From Nocardioides mesophilus (GTDB lineage: Bacteria; Actinomycetota; Actinomycetes; Propionibacteriales; Nocardioidaceae): a DNA stretch of 64,000 nucleotides. Each line of letters begins with the position of its first letter. The first letter of the stretch is position 1. The stretch is taken from assembly GCF_014395785.1 (NCBI RefSeq), contig NZ_CP060713.1:214501-278500 (forward strand), written 5' to 3'. Positions 1-8,600 of the stretch are shown here, in pieces. A program made the translations under genes and the position numbers. Below the pieces are notes generated by a model. The model did no database searches, was not told the DNA's origin, and saw only the letters and a list, made by a program, of their open reading frames with translations.

Positions 1-1211
1 CGGCCGACCCCGGCCCAGCTGGCCGAGGCCGCCCCGGCGCCGGCGACGGTGTTCGGTCCCTACACCGACTTCCCCGACACCGTGCCGGACCTGGTCCGCG
101 ACCTGGCGTTGAAGGTGACCGCCGGGACCCGGAACAAGTACGACGCGGCCAAGGCGCTGCAGCGGTGGTTCCGCGTCGACGGCGGCTTCCGCTACTCCAC
201 CGTCCGGGTCCCCTCGGGGAACGGGGTCAACGACCTCGAGGCCTTCCTGCGCACCGGCAAGGGCGGCCGGGTCGGCTACTGCGAGCAGTTCGCCGCCGCG
301 ATGGCCCTGATGGGTCGCACGATCGGCATCCCGTCCCGGGTGGCGGTCGGGTTCCTGCGGCCCGACCCCGTCGGCAACGACACCTACGTCTACAGCTCGC
401 GCGACCTGCACGCCTGGCCGGAGATGTACTTCGAGGGCACCGGCTGGGTCCGCTTCGAGCCGACGCCCGGAGTCCGCACCGGCGCCGCTCCGGCCTACAC
501 CCGGCAGACCGGTCCGCTCCCCCAGGACCCGGAGGTGTCCGCCTCCGCGGCGGCCCCGCGGCCCAGCCTGAACCGCTTCGACGAGCCGTCCGCCTCGACC
601 GACGCCGGGGCCGCCGGCGCGGGCGGGGACGGCAGCGGCCCGGCCGACTGGCTCGTCGGCCTCGGCGTGCTGGTGCTCGCCGCACTCCTGGCGGTCACCC
701 CGCGGCTGGCACGCTCGGCCGTACGCCGGCGCCGCTGGGCCGGCGTCGCCACGCCCCGGGAGCTGGCCGAGACCGCCTGGGCGGAGCTGCGGGCGACGGC
801 CCTGGACCTCGGCATCGCCTGGGACGACCGCGGCACGCTGCGCGCCCGGGCCCGGGACCTGGTCGCGTCGTTCGGCCGCCCCGGCCAGCAGGAGGACGCC
901 TTCACCCGGGCGCCCGCGCGGGGGCCGCGGCGAACCCGGAGGCCGCCCAGGCGCTCGAGCGGCTGGTGCACCAGCTGGAGCGCGCGCGCTACGCCCGGTC
1001 GGTGCCGGAGTCGACGTCCGCGCAGGAGCAGGTCCGCGAGGACCTCGACCTCTGCGCCGAGGCCATGGCTGCGGGCGCCAGCCGCCGGCAGCGGACCCGG
1101 GCGACCTGGTTGCCGGTCTCGCTGGTGCGCGGTGCCTCGACCGGTCGGCGCACCAGGGTGCCGCGGGGCGTCTCGCTGCTCGACGAGCCGGGCGTCGACC
1201 ACGCCGGCTGA
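1..1211 (+). CDS. TgpA-like membrane transglutaminase, C-terminal part (5' partial, frame disrupted)
   Basis: The frame is open from the first base, so the start and the expected N-terminal membrane block lie upstream. A transglutaminase-like core is visible: YCEQFA holds the likely catalytic Cys and DLHAWPE the His. A single transmembrane segment (DWLVGLGVLVLAALLAV) follows, then a basic cytoplasmic tail resembling DUF4129. This order matches the actinobacterial TgpA/DUF3488 family of cell-envelope proteins, whose exact substrate is unknown to me. After the residues EDAFTRA, at about 905-925, the natural protein continues in another frame (AAANPEAAQALERL to the stop at 1211), which needs one extra base. 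I read this as an indel. The family assignment is good; the product is intact only if the indel is an error. Confidence 0.75.
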   Translation, partial: ADPGPAGRGRPGAGDGVRSLHRLPRHRAGPGPRPGVEGDRRDPEQVRRGQGAAAVVPRRRRLPLLHRPGPLGERGQRPRGLPAHRQGRPGRLLRAVRRRDGPDGSHDRHPVPGGGRVPAARPRRQRHLRLQLARPARLAGDVLRGHRLGPLRADARSPHRRRSGLHPADRSAPPGPGGVRLRGGPAAQPEPLRRAVRLDRRRGRRRGRGRQRPGRLARRPRRAGARRTPGGHPAAGTLGRTPAPLGRRRHAPGAGRDRLGGAAGDGPGPRHRLGRPRHAARPGPGPGRVVRPPRPAGGRLHPGARAGAAANPEAAQALERLVHQLERARYARSVPESTSAQEQVREDLDLCAEAMAAGASRRQRTRATWLPVSLVRGASTGRRTRVPRGVSLLDEPGVDHAG

Positions 1212-1306
1212 CCGGACCGGCCCGGGCCGGGGCGACCGGTCCGCGACCGGGCGGCTGCCCGCCCGGGCCCACGACCGTCCGGGCGGTGATCACGCGGAGA
1301 CGGCGA

Positions 1307-1336
1307 ACGCACGCGGTCGGGGTCGACCGCGTGCGT
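1307..1336. terminator. bidirectional hairpin terminator
   Basis: A perfect 13-bp inverted repeat (ACGCACGCGGTCG and its complement) with a GGGT loop lies between two convergent genes. There is no long U-tract, as is common in actinobacteria. It probably ends both transcripts. Confidence 0.75.
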
Positions 1337-1355
1337 GAGGGCGGGAGATGCCGGC

Positions 1356-1802
1356 TCAGAGACCGTTCTGGTCGCGGCGCCGCCGCCAGCGCTCCTCGAA
1401 GCGCTCCATGAACGAGCCGCCCGAGGAGGCGGAGCGGCCACGCGGGCTGCGCCGGCGGGACCGGCTGCGGCCGCCGTCGATCAGCGTGAAGGGCGCGTGC
1501 GGGTCGGTGGCGTCCGGGGCGTCGGGGCCCGCGGCCTGGTGCCGCCACGAGCTCAGGGCGACGTACGCCGACCCGAGCATCAGCACGAACCCCACGATCC
1601 CGACGTAGGTGTTGCTGAGCACAGCGCCGGTCATCAGGACCGCCACGCCGACCACGAAGGCTCCGGCCGCGATGTAGGCGCGCCGACGGGCGTGCCGACG
1701 CAGCGTGGTTCCTCGCATCGTCGAGGCGAGCTTGGGATCCTCGGCGACCAGCGCCTTTTCCATCTGCTCGAGCAGACGCAGCTCTTCTTCGGACAGCGGC
1801 AC
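1356..1802 (-). CDS. DUF3040 family membrane protein
   Basis: A 148-residue protein starting MPLSEEELRLLEQMEKAL, the typical opening of DUF3040 proteins, where an acidic helix precedes two hydrophobic segments (about residues 42-62 and 66-86). The tail is rich in Arg and Ser, ending with FMERFEERWRRRRDQ. The GTG start is supported by a GGGAGG ribosome site. The function of the family is unknown; these are small envelope-associated proteins conserved in actinobacteria. It follows the sigma-factor gene on the same strand but is separated by 144 bp, and a TAGACT box at 1834-1839 could serve as its own promoter. Confidence 0.8.
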   Translation of the reverse strand: MPLSEEELRLLEQMEKALVAEDPKLASTMRGTTLRRHARRRAYIAAGAFVVGVAVLMTGAVLSNTYVGIVGFVLMLGSAYVALSSWRHQAAGPDAPDATDPHAPFTLIDGGRSRSRRRSPRGRSASSGGSFMERFEERWRRRRDQNGL

Positions 1803-1946
1803 TGTTTCCCTCCCGCCAGGGTTCGTGGTTTCAGTCTAGGCAGCCAGATCGAGAGGCGGTAGCGGAGCCCGGAAAATTCCTGGTCCCGGACGGTCCGGCT
1901 CTCTCGATGTATGACCGTTCCCGGGCCGGAGCAAACCGGTGTTCGC

Positions 1947-2681
1947 TCAGACGGTCTCCAGCGCGAGCAGCTTGGCGCGCATCGACGCGGTCGCCCGGCT
2001 GTGCACCTGGCTGATCCGGGACTCGGTGACGCCGAGCACCTGGCCGATCTCCGCGAGGGTCAGCCCCTCGTAGTAGTAGAGCGCGATCACCACCTGGTCA
2101 CGCTCGGAGAGCTGGTCGACGACCTTCATCAGCGAGACGTTGTCGTCGCCGGCTTCCACCCGGGACTCGCCGGCTGTGGACAGCTCGTCGGCGAGGTCGA
2201 AGTCGTCGACGTTGGCGTGGTTGCCGGACGCCTGGCGGAGCAGGTCGCGCACCTGCTGCAGCGGCAGCCCGGTCTCGCCGGCCACCTCGTGGTCCTCCGG
2301 GAGCCGGCCGAGCCGCGCCTCGAGGGCGGTCTGGGCCTGGGAGATCGCCCGGATCTTGTCGCGGACCGAGCGCGGCACGAAGTCCATCGCGCGCATGCCG
2401 TCGATGATCGCGCCGCGGATGCGGGGCACCGCGAAGGTCTGGAAGGTGAGTCCTCGGGCGGGCTCGAAGCGCTCGATGGCATCCATCAGGCCGAGCACCC
2501 CGTCGGAGACCAGGTCGTCCTGGTCGACCGACTCCGGCAGCCGGGCCCGCATCCGGCCGGCGACGTACTTCACCAGCGGGGCGTACTGCATGACCAGCCG
2601 GTTGCGCAGGGCGGCGTCCCGGGTCTGCTGGAACTCCTTCCAGACCAGGAGCACCGAGTCGTCGCGGTCCGGCGGGGTCAT
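1947..2681 (-). CDS. whiG: RNA polymerase sigma factor, WhiG/FliA (sigma-28) type
   Basis: A 244-residue sigma-70 family protein. Region 2 is seen at YAPLVKYVAGRM and QDDLVSDGVLGLMDAIERF, region 3 after FVPRSVRDKIR, and region 4 as LSERDQVVIALYYYEGLTLAEIG with the helix-turn-helix VTESRISQVHSRA. These closely resemble Streptomyces WhiG and bacterial FliA, which direct polymerase to motility or sporulation promoters. I chose the ATG at 2681 because a GGGAGGAG site precedes it and its ATGA overlaps the stop of the upstream anti-sigma gene. The overlap implies coupled translation. Which genes it controls cannot be told here; no flagellar or pilus gene lies in the window. Confidence 0.9.
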   Translation of the reverse strand: MTPPDRDDSVLLVWKEFQQTRDAALRNRLVMQYAPLVKYVAGRMRARLPESVDQDDLVSDGVLGLMDAIERFEPARGLTFQTFAVPRIRGAIIDGMRAMDFVPRSVRDKIRAISQAQTALEARLGRLPEDHEVAGETGLPLQQVRDLLRQASGNHANVDDFDLADELSTAGESRVEAGDDNVSLMKVVDQLSERDQVVIALYYYEGLTLAEIGQVLGVTESRISQVHSRATASMRAKLLALETV

Positions 2682-3217
2682 CGCACTCCTCCCGAGCGGG
2701 TGTGCGGCCGGGTGAACGCGACGAGGGCGGAGACCGGGTCCTGCCGGTAGCGGTCGATCAGCTCCTGGGTGGCCTGGTCGAGCCGCTCGTGCAGCGCGCG
2801 GCGGTAGTCGGTGAGCTGCTGCTCCGCGGTGCGCAGCCGGGTGACGGCCTCGGCCACCGCGTCCGCGTCGTGCGGGTCGAGCTCGGTCACCCACATCTCC
2901 TGGAGCACGGGGAGGTCGGGCAGCGGCTCCGCGGCCTGGACGCTCACGAGGGCGGTGCGGCCGTGGCCGGCCCCGGTGTCGCCGAGGACCCGGACCAGCT
3001 CCTCGATGGTCAGCGGACGCTCGTGGTGGGCCTCGGCCTCCAGCACGTCGATGCGGGCGTGCACCAGCCGCCGCCAGTAGGAGACCTTCTCCTCCTCGTC
3101 GGCGAGGGTGCGCCGGTAGGCGCGGAGCCCGTCGAGCGACAGCTCGGACCAGTGCCGGGGTGAGGTGTCGACGGCAGGCAGCGGGACCCGTTGGTCCCTC
3201 GCTCCGTGCAGTCCCAT
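2678..3217 (-). CDS. rsiG: RsiG-like c-di-GMP-binding anti-sigma factor
   Basis: A 179-residue helical protein without recognised enzymatic motifs. Two long helices each carry the same spaced motif: E42-S46-R49-H53-D57 and E132-T136-R139-H143-D147. The known RsiG signature in Streptomyces, E(X)3S(X)2R(X)3Q(X)3D on two antiparallel helices, binds a c-di-GMP dimer and holds WhiG inactive. Here the spacing is exact; Gln is His in both helices and Ser is Thr in the second. The gene overlaps the WhiG-type sigma gene by 4 nt, the context expected for a sigma/anti-sigma pair. The start at 3217 follows a GGGGAA site; an in-frame ATG at 3274 is possible. I infer c-di-GMP-dependent inhibition of the sigma factor. 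Confidence 0.8.
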   Translation of the reverse strand: MGLHGARDQRVPLPAVDTSPRHWSELSLDGLRAYRRTLADEEEKVSYWRRLVHARIDVLEAEAHHERPLTIEELVRVLGDTGAGHGRTALVSVQAAEPLPDLPVLQEMWVTELDPHDADAVAEAVTRLRTAEQQLTDYRRALHERLDQATQELIDRYRQDPVSALVAFTRPHTRSGGVR

Positions 3218-3535
3218 GCTCGGTTCCCCGGTCCTCGTGCTCGTGACGTCGGCGCTCGCGTCGAAAAATGTCATGTCAGTCCAGCATGACCGAACAGGTG
3301 GAACGATTCCACCATTTGGGGCGAGCGGGGATCGAACCGGCGTAGGTCCGTCCGGGTGGGTGAGGAAATAGTCCGTTCTGACTATAAAGCCGCCTTCGCC
3401 GGACGTCGATGCTTCGGGTGACTGATCGTCAGTGCGTCCTTCGGGGCAGCTGGACGACCCAGTACCCACCCCGCGGGAGGCAAGCCCCCCTGCTGAACGC
3501 GGAGCTGGCGCATCTGCCCCCCGATGCCCCGGCGC
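3218..3535. other. intergenic region upstream of rsiG
   Basis: About 320 bp with no convincing gene. It contains the inverted repeat at 3297-3313 and a second short dyad near 3367-3386 (ATAGTC, six bases, GACTAT). The rsiG-whiG promoter is presumably here, but I see no clear -35/-10 pair and no FliA-type promoter. Confidence 0.5.
3297..3313. promoter_or_regulatory. inverted repeat upstream of rsiG-whiG
   Basis: GGTGGAA-CGA-TTCCACC is a perfect 7-bp dyad 80 bp upstream of the chosen rsiG start. It could be an operator or a small RNA hairpin. No regulator is known. Confidence 0.35.
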
Positions 3536-3578
3536 GTACGGCCCCCAGTCCGATCTCGAGACGGACCGGGGGCCGTAC
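3536..3578 (-). terminator. terminator after dinB
   Basis: A 17-bp stem (GTACGGCCCCCAGTCCG with its complement, one G-T wobble) and a 9-nt loop begin 18 bp downstream of the dinB stop. It closes the leftward mutagenesis block. Confidence 0.75.
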
Positions 3579-3595
3579 CCATGTCTGTCCGTGAG

Positions 3596-4825
3596 TCAGG
3601 GACGTCCCCCGCCGAGCAGCGAGGCCGGCCGCACTGCCTGGGCCCCGAACCGCGAGGCGGCCTGGTCGACCGCCCGGTCGGCCTCGGACCAGCCGCGCTC
3701 CCGGGCGCCGAGCACCAGCTGGCGCTGCACCCGCTCGCGCGGCATCAACCCCTCGACGCGCACCCCGACCAGCCGGACCCGGGCCCGTTGCAGCCCCAGG
3801 GCGAGGAAGAGGTCGGCCGCGGTCTGGTAGATCTCCTGGGTCACGTCGGTGGCCTCGGCGGTGGTCTTGCTGCGGGTGATCGTGGTGAAGTCGGCGAACC
3901 GCACCTTGACCGTGACGGTGCGTCCGGCCACCCGGGCGGCCCGCATCCGGCCGGCGACCTTGGCCGAGAGCCGGAGCAGCTCTCGCAGGATCACCTCGCG
4001 GTCGTCGGTGTCGCGGCCGAAGGTCTCGTCGGCGCCGATGCTCTTGTCCGGCTCGTCGGGTCCCCGTCGCGGCGTGAGGGTACGGCGGTCCTGACCCCAG
4101 GCCAGGTGGTGCAGCTGGAGGCCCAACGCGTGGCCGACGGCGCGCTGGAGCGTCGGCAGCGGGGTGTGCGCGACGTCGCCGACGCTCATCAGTCCGAGCC
4201 GGTGCAGCATCTGGGCGGTCTTCTCCCCCACTCCCCACAGCTCGCCGACGTCGAGCGGGTGCAGGAAGGTCGTCACCGCCTCCGGCGGGACCACCAGGAT
4301 GCCGTCCGGCTTGGCCCGTCGCGAGGCGATCTTGGCCGTCGCCACGGTGGCGGCCGCCCCGACCGAGCAGGTGATCTGCTGCTCGTCGTGGATCCGGGCG
4401 CGCAGGTGCTCGGCGATGGAGTACGGCGAGCCCAGCCGGCGCACCGATCCCGAGACGTCGAGGAAGGCCTCGTCGAGCGAGATCACCTCGACCACCGGCG
4501 TGACCTGGCGGAAGGTCTCCATCACCGAGGCGGACACCGCGCTGAAGGTGTCGTAGTCGGGCTGCACGACCACGGCTCGCGGACAGAGCCGCCGGGCCCT
4601 AGTCATCGGCATGGCCGAGCGGACGCCGTGCTCGCGGGCCAGGTAGTTGGCCGAGAGCACGACCCCGCGGTGGCCGCCGCCGACGATGACCGGGACCTGC
4701 TGCAGGTCGGGACGGTCGCGGACCATCACCGAGGCGTAGAAGGCGTCCATGTCGACGTGCAGGATCGGGCACTCACGCGAGGCGTGCTCCCACGACCAGT
4801 CCGGCGAGGGCAGGGCGGCACTCAT
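3596..4825 (-). CDS. dinB: DNA polymerase IV (Y-family translesion polymerase)
   Basis: A 409-residue Y-family polymerase that copies damaged DNA with low fidelity. The palm motif ILHVDMDAFYASV carries D25 and D27, and ISLDEAFLDV carries D118 and E119, so all three metal ligands are present. The helix-hairpin-helix region (VGELWGVGEKTAQMLHRLG) and the little-finger domain follow. The tail ends in QAVRPASLLGGG, where a beta-clamp-binding motif would be expected. The start has a strong AGGGGGG site 5 nt upstream. It is the last gene of a block with dnaE2 and SOS-linked genes, which suggests use in damage-induced mutagenesis. Confidence 0.92.
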   Translation of the reverse strand: MSAALPSPDWSWEHASRECPILHVDMDAFYASVMVRDRPDLQQVPVIVGGGHRGVVLSANYLAREHGVRSAMPMTRARRLCPRAVVVQPDYDTFSAVSASVMETFRQVTPVVEVISLDEAFLDVSGSVRRLGSPYSIAEHLRARIHDEQQITCSVGAAATVATAKIASRRAKPDGILVVPPEAVTTFLHPLDVGELWGVGEKTAQMLHRLGLMSVGDVAHTPLPTLQRAVGHALGLQLHHLAWGQDRRTLTPRRGPDEPDKSIGADETFGRDTDDREVILRELLRLSAKVAGRMRAARVAGRTVTVKVRFADFTTITRSKTTAEATDVTQEIYQTAADLFLALGLQRARVRLVGVRVEGLMPRERVQRQLVLGARERGWSEADRAVDQAASRFGAQAVRPASLLGGGRP

Positions 4826-4838
4826 CGCACCCCCCTGA

Positions 4839-4874
4839 CGCTCGGGTCAGCGGTCGGGTCAGCGCTCGGGTCAG
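4839..4874. repeat. three 12-bp tandem repeats
   Basis: CGCTCGGGTCAG, CGGTCGGGTCAG and CGCTCGGGTCAG lie head to tail between dinB and the methyltransferase gene. The repeat nearest the methyltransferase supplies its TGA stop codon, and each further copy repeats TGA in the same frame because the unit is a multiple of three. Confidence 0.7.
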
Positions 4875-5653
4875 CGGCGTCGGGCGAGCGCGTGCACCTG
4901 GGTGCCGAGCGGGAGGTACTCCGGCCGGCTCGCCACGGCCTGCTCGAGCTCGACGAGCCGCTCGGCCGCCCCGGGCTCGAGATCGACCAGGGAGCTGGGC
5001 ACCAGGTCGACGAAGACCCGGACGGCGTGCAGCGCCACGGTGTCGTAGCCGGTGGCGTCCAGCACCGAGGTGAGCTCCTCGGCGGTGAACCGGTGCCGTC
5101 CGCTCCCGACCTCGGAGGTGCGGTCCCCGGCGCGGGGGCCCGGCTCCTCGAGGAGGGCCCGGGCCTGACCGAAGTGGCCGGCCATCGCCCGCGCCACCAC
5201 GGCGGCGTGCCGCTGGCTGACCAGCAGGCTGAGGAACCCACCGGGGCGCAGCACCCGGGCGATCGCCTCGAGCGCGACGGCCGGGTCCTCCACGAGCTCG
5301 AGCACCCCGTGGCACAGCACCACGTCGGCGCTGTCGGCCGGCAGCAGGTCGGCCAGGGTGCCGAGGTCGCCCTGCTGGCCGGTGACCAGGTCGGCCACGC
5401 CGCTCTCCTCGGCCCGGCGGCCCAGGATCGCCAGGGCGTCGGGGCTGGGGTCGACGACCGTGACCCGGTGCCCCAGAGCGGCCACCGGCACCGCGAAACC
5501 TCCGGTGCCGCCGCCGATGTCGACGACGGCGACCGGTCCGGCCGGCTCGCCGGACGCCAGCAGCTCCTGCACGGCGTCCCAGACGACGGCGGTGCGTGCG
5601 GCACTGCGCCGGTGGACCGGCTGCGATCGGCTGGGCGGCTGGTCTCCCGACAT
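4871..5653 (-). CDS. class I SAM-dependent methyltransferase
   Basis: A 260-residue Rossmann-fold methyltransferase. Motif I is VVDIGGGTGGFAVPVA, the acidic end of strand 2 is VTVVDPSPDAL, and the post-motif region VVLCHGVLELVEDP resembles the UbiE/BioC-like group. The substrate is not predictable. I chose the ATG at 5653 because a TAGGGT box ends 7 nt before it, a leaderless arrangement seen repeatedly here; a GTG at 5662 would sit inside that box. It lies between dnaE2 and dinB on the same strand, so it may be transcribed both from its own promoter and from the SOS promoter. Confidence 0.75.
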   Translation of the reverse strand: MSGDQPPSRSQPVHRRSAARTAVVWDAVQELLASGEPAGPVAVVDIGGGTGGFAVPVAALGHRVTVVDPSPDALAILGRRAEESGVADLVTGQQGDLGTLADLLPADSADVVLCHGVLELVEDPAVALEAIARVLRPGGFLSLLVSQRHAAVVARAMAGHFGQARALLEEPGPRAGDRTSEVGSGRHRFTAEELTSVLDATGYDTVALHAVRVFVDLVPSSLVDLEPGAAERLVELEQAVASRPEYLPLGTQVHALARRR

Positions 5654-5692
5654 GGCGCCCACCCTAGGGCACCACCCGCGCGCCCGGCCGGG

Positions 5693-8600
5693 CTAGGCAC
5701 CGGAGCTCCCCGGAGAGGAGTGCCACAGCTTGCGCGGCGCGTTGCGGGTGGCCTGCTTGGCGTCCTCGCCGGCCGGCTTGATGTCGGCGTAGGGCGACAT
5801 CCGGAAACCGCTGGAGTGCACGAGCACCCGGCGACGCCCCATCCCGCCGGCGTTTCCCGGGGACCGGTTGCCGGCGTCGGGCCTGGCCATCACCGGACGC
5901 GTCGACCGGCTCTCCGCCGCTCCCTGGACCGCCTCCTCGGTCCCGACCCCGGTGAAGCCCTCCGGCACCCGGTCGAGGAAGTCGCGCACCGCGCTGATCC
6001 CCTGCCCCGGCTCAGCCTGCTGCCACAGCTCGTGCAGCACCGGGAGCTCCCAGGCGCCGGTGGCCCGCAGCGAGACGCCGTGCCGGCCGGTGCGGCGCAG
6101 CACCCCGCGCACCACCAGCAACCAGGAGTGGAAGACCGTCGCGGCATAGGGGCCCTGGGCGTCCTCGAAGAAGGTGGCGTCGACCGGGCCGGTGCCGTCG
6201 TCCAGGGTGAGGAAGACGACCCGGCGTCCGGACCGGATCGGCGGGGTCTGGGTGGCCACCTTCACCCCGGCCACCAGCAGCTCGGAGGTGCTGCGCCGGT
6301 GCAGCAGGTCGGCCGAGCGGGTCACCCCGAGCTCGTCGAGGAAGCCGTCGTAGAAGTCGATCACGTGGCTGCTGACGTCGAGACCGAGCACCTCGAGCTC
6401 GGCCTGGACCCGCTCCGTCGCGTTCATCTCCGGCAGCCCGCTGACCTCCCCGTCGACCGGGCTGTCGCCCAGGTCGAAGGCGAGCTGGACGGAGGTGACC
6501 GGCGCCGCCGGCCGGGTCGCCCGTGACTGCCCGGTCGCCTGCGCCCACACACCGGTCCGGGCCCCGGGAACCGTCTCGTGCCCCGCCGCCTGAGGTCCGC
6601 TGTCGCGCCCCTCCGCCTGACGTGCGCTGTCGCGCCCCTCCGCCTGACGTGCGCTGTCGCGCACAAGAGGGTCGCTGCTGTTGCGCGCCGCGGCCTGCGC
6701 CGCCCGGGTCGCCGAGCCCGACCCGGTCGGAGCCGGTCCCCCCGCACCCCCGGGGCGCGAGGCGGCCGGGCCGCGCGAGGCTCCGGTCAGGCCCCGGCTG
6801 CGGCCCTTGCTCGCGCGGTCCACGGCCCGGGAGTGCCGGTCGAGGTCGGCCACCTGCAGCAGCAGGTCGCGGCGGGTCACCTTGCCGCGGCGCTGCACCC
6901 CCACGGCTCCGAGCCCGTGCAGCGCGGTGCCGATGCCGTAGACGGAGTCGAAGCCGCCGGCCAGCACCAGCCGCTCCACGACCGGCCGGGAGACCCGGGC
7001 GCGGTGCCAGAAGTCGGTGAGCGAGTGGTAGGGCCGGGCCGCCACGATCCGCATCACCTCGGCCTCGGAGATCCCCTTGACCTCCGAGAGCGCGAGCCGG
7101 ATGCCGTAGGCCCGGCCGTCCGGCAGGTCGGGCCCCGGCGCCTGCCGAGGGGCGAGCCCCAGCACCTCCGGCGGCGGCTCGTCGTACACGCCGACCTTCT
7201 CCACCACGAAGGTCTGCTCGCTGGCGTTGACGTCGAGGCCGAGCACGGCGATCCCGAGCTGGCGGGCGTCGTCGAGGATCAGCCGCTTGGGATACATGCC
7301 CGGGTCGTGGGTGAGCACCCCGGACAGGAAGTGCGCCGGCCAGTGCGCCTTGAGCCAGGCCGACTGGTAGGTGGGCAACGCGAACGCGGCCGCGTGCGCC
7401 TTGCAGAAGCCGAAGGACGCGAATGCCTCGAGCACCTTCCAGATCTCCTCGACCACCCGCCGGGAGTAGCCGCGCCCCATGGCCCGCGGGAAGAACCACA
7501 GCTTGGTCTCGGCCATCCCCTCGACGTCCCCGAGGGCGCGCCGGGCCTCGTCGGCCTCGGCGAGCGTGCAGCCGGTGAACAGCGCGATCATCTCGATGAC
7601 CTGCTCGTGGAAGACCACCACGCCGTGGGTCTGCCCCAGGATCGGGCGCAGGTCCTCGTGGAGGTACTGCGGCATCCGCCACCCCTGCTTGGCGTTGAGG
7701 TAGGGGGTGATCATGTCGCTCTTGACCGGGCCGGGCCGGAACAGGGAGATGTCGGTGATGATCTCCTCGAAGGTCTCGATGCCGGACTTCCCGACCAGCT
7801 CGCGCTGCCCCGGGGACTCGATCTGGAAGCAGCCCAGGGTCTTGCCGGTGGAGATCATCCGGTAGGTCGGCTCGTCGTCGAAGGGCACGTCGGTCTCGTC
7901 GTCGAGGTCGAGCGCGACGCCGTCGACCCGCTGGATCTCCTGCACCGCATGGGCCATCGAGGACTGCATGCGGATGCCGAGCACGTCGAGCTTGAGCAGC
8001 CCGAGGTCCTCGACGTCCTCCTTGTCGAACTGGCTCATCGGGAAGCCGGCGTAGGAGGCCTCCACCGGGGTCCGGTCCAGCAGGGTGGCGTCGGAGAGCA
8101 GCACGCCGCAGGGGTGCACCGCGATGTGCCGCGGCAGCCCGTCGAGCCGCTCCACCAGCCGGAACATCAGGTCGAGGCGCTCCTCGGCCAGACCCGAGGC
8201 CCGCAGCTCGGGCAGCTCCTGCAACGCCACCCGGGCGTCCCGGGCGCGGATGTGCGGGAACGCCTTGGCGATCGCGTCCACCTCCCCGGCCGGCATGCCG
8301 AGGGCCGCGCCGACGTCCCGCACGGCGTGCCGGACCCGGTAGGTGTCCATCATCGAGACGCAGACGCACCGCTCGCCGCCGTACCGGTCCAGGACCGCCT
8401 CGTAGACCTCCAACCGGCGCGCGGACTCGACGTCGACGTCGACGTCGGGCAGGGCCTGCCGCAGCGGGGAGAGGAACCGCTCCATCAGCAGGCCGTGGCG
8501 CAGCGGGTCCACCCCGGAGATCCCGATCAGGTAGTTGACCAGGCTGCCGGCCCCCGACCCGCGGGCGGCGCAGCGGACCCCCATCTGCTTGATCAGGTCG

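Noticed and set aside
3300-3390. tRNA-like T-arm (GGTTCGATCCCC) and partial acceptor match on the minus strand near rsiG
   Set aside because: The T-stem pairs only four of five, the acceptor pairing is imperfect and conflicts with T-arm spacing, and no anticodon arm forms.
4839-4874. Possible CRISPR-like repeat array
   Set aside because: Units are 12 bp, contiguous and without spacers; no cas genes are present.
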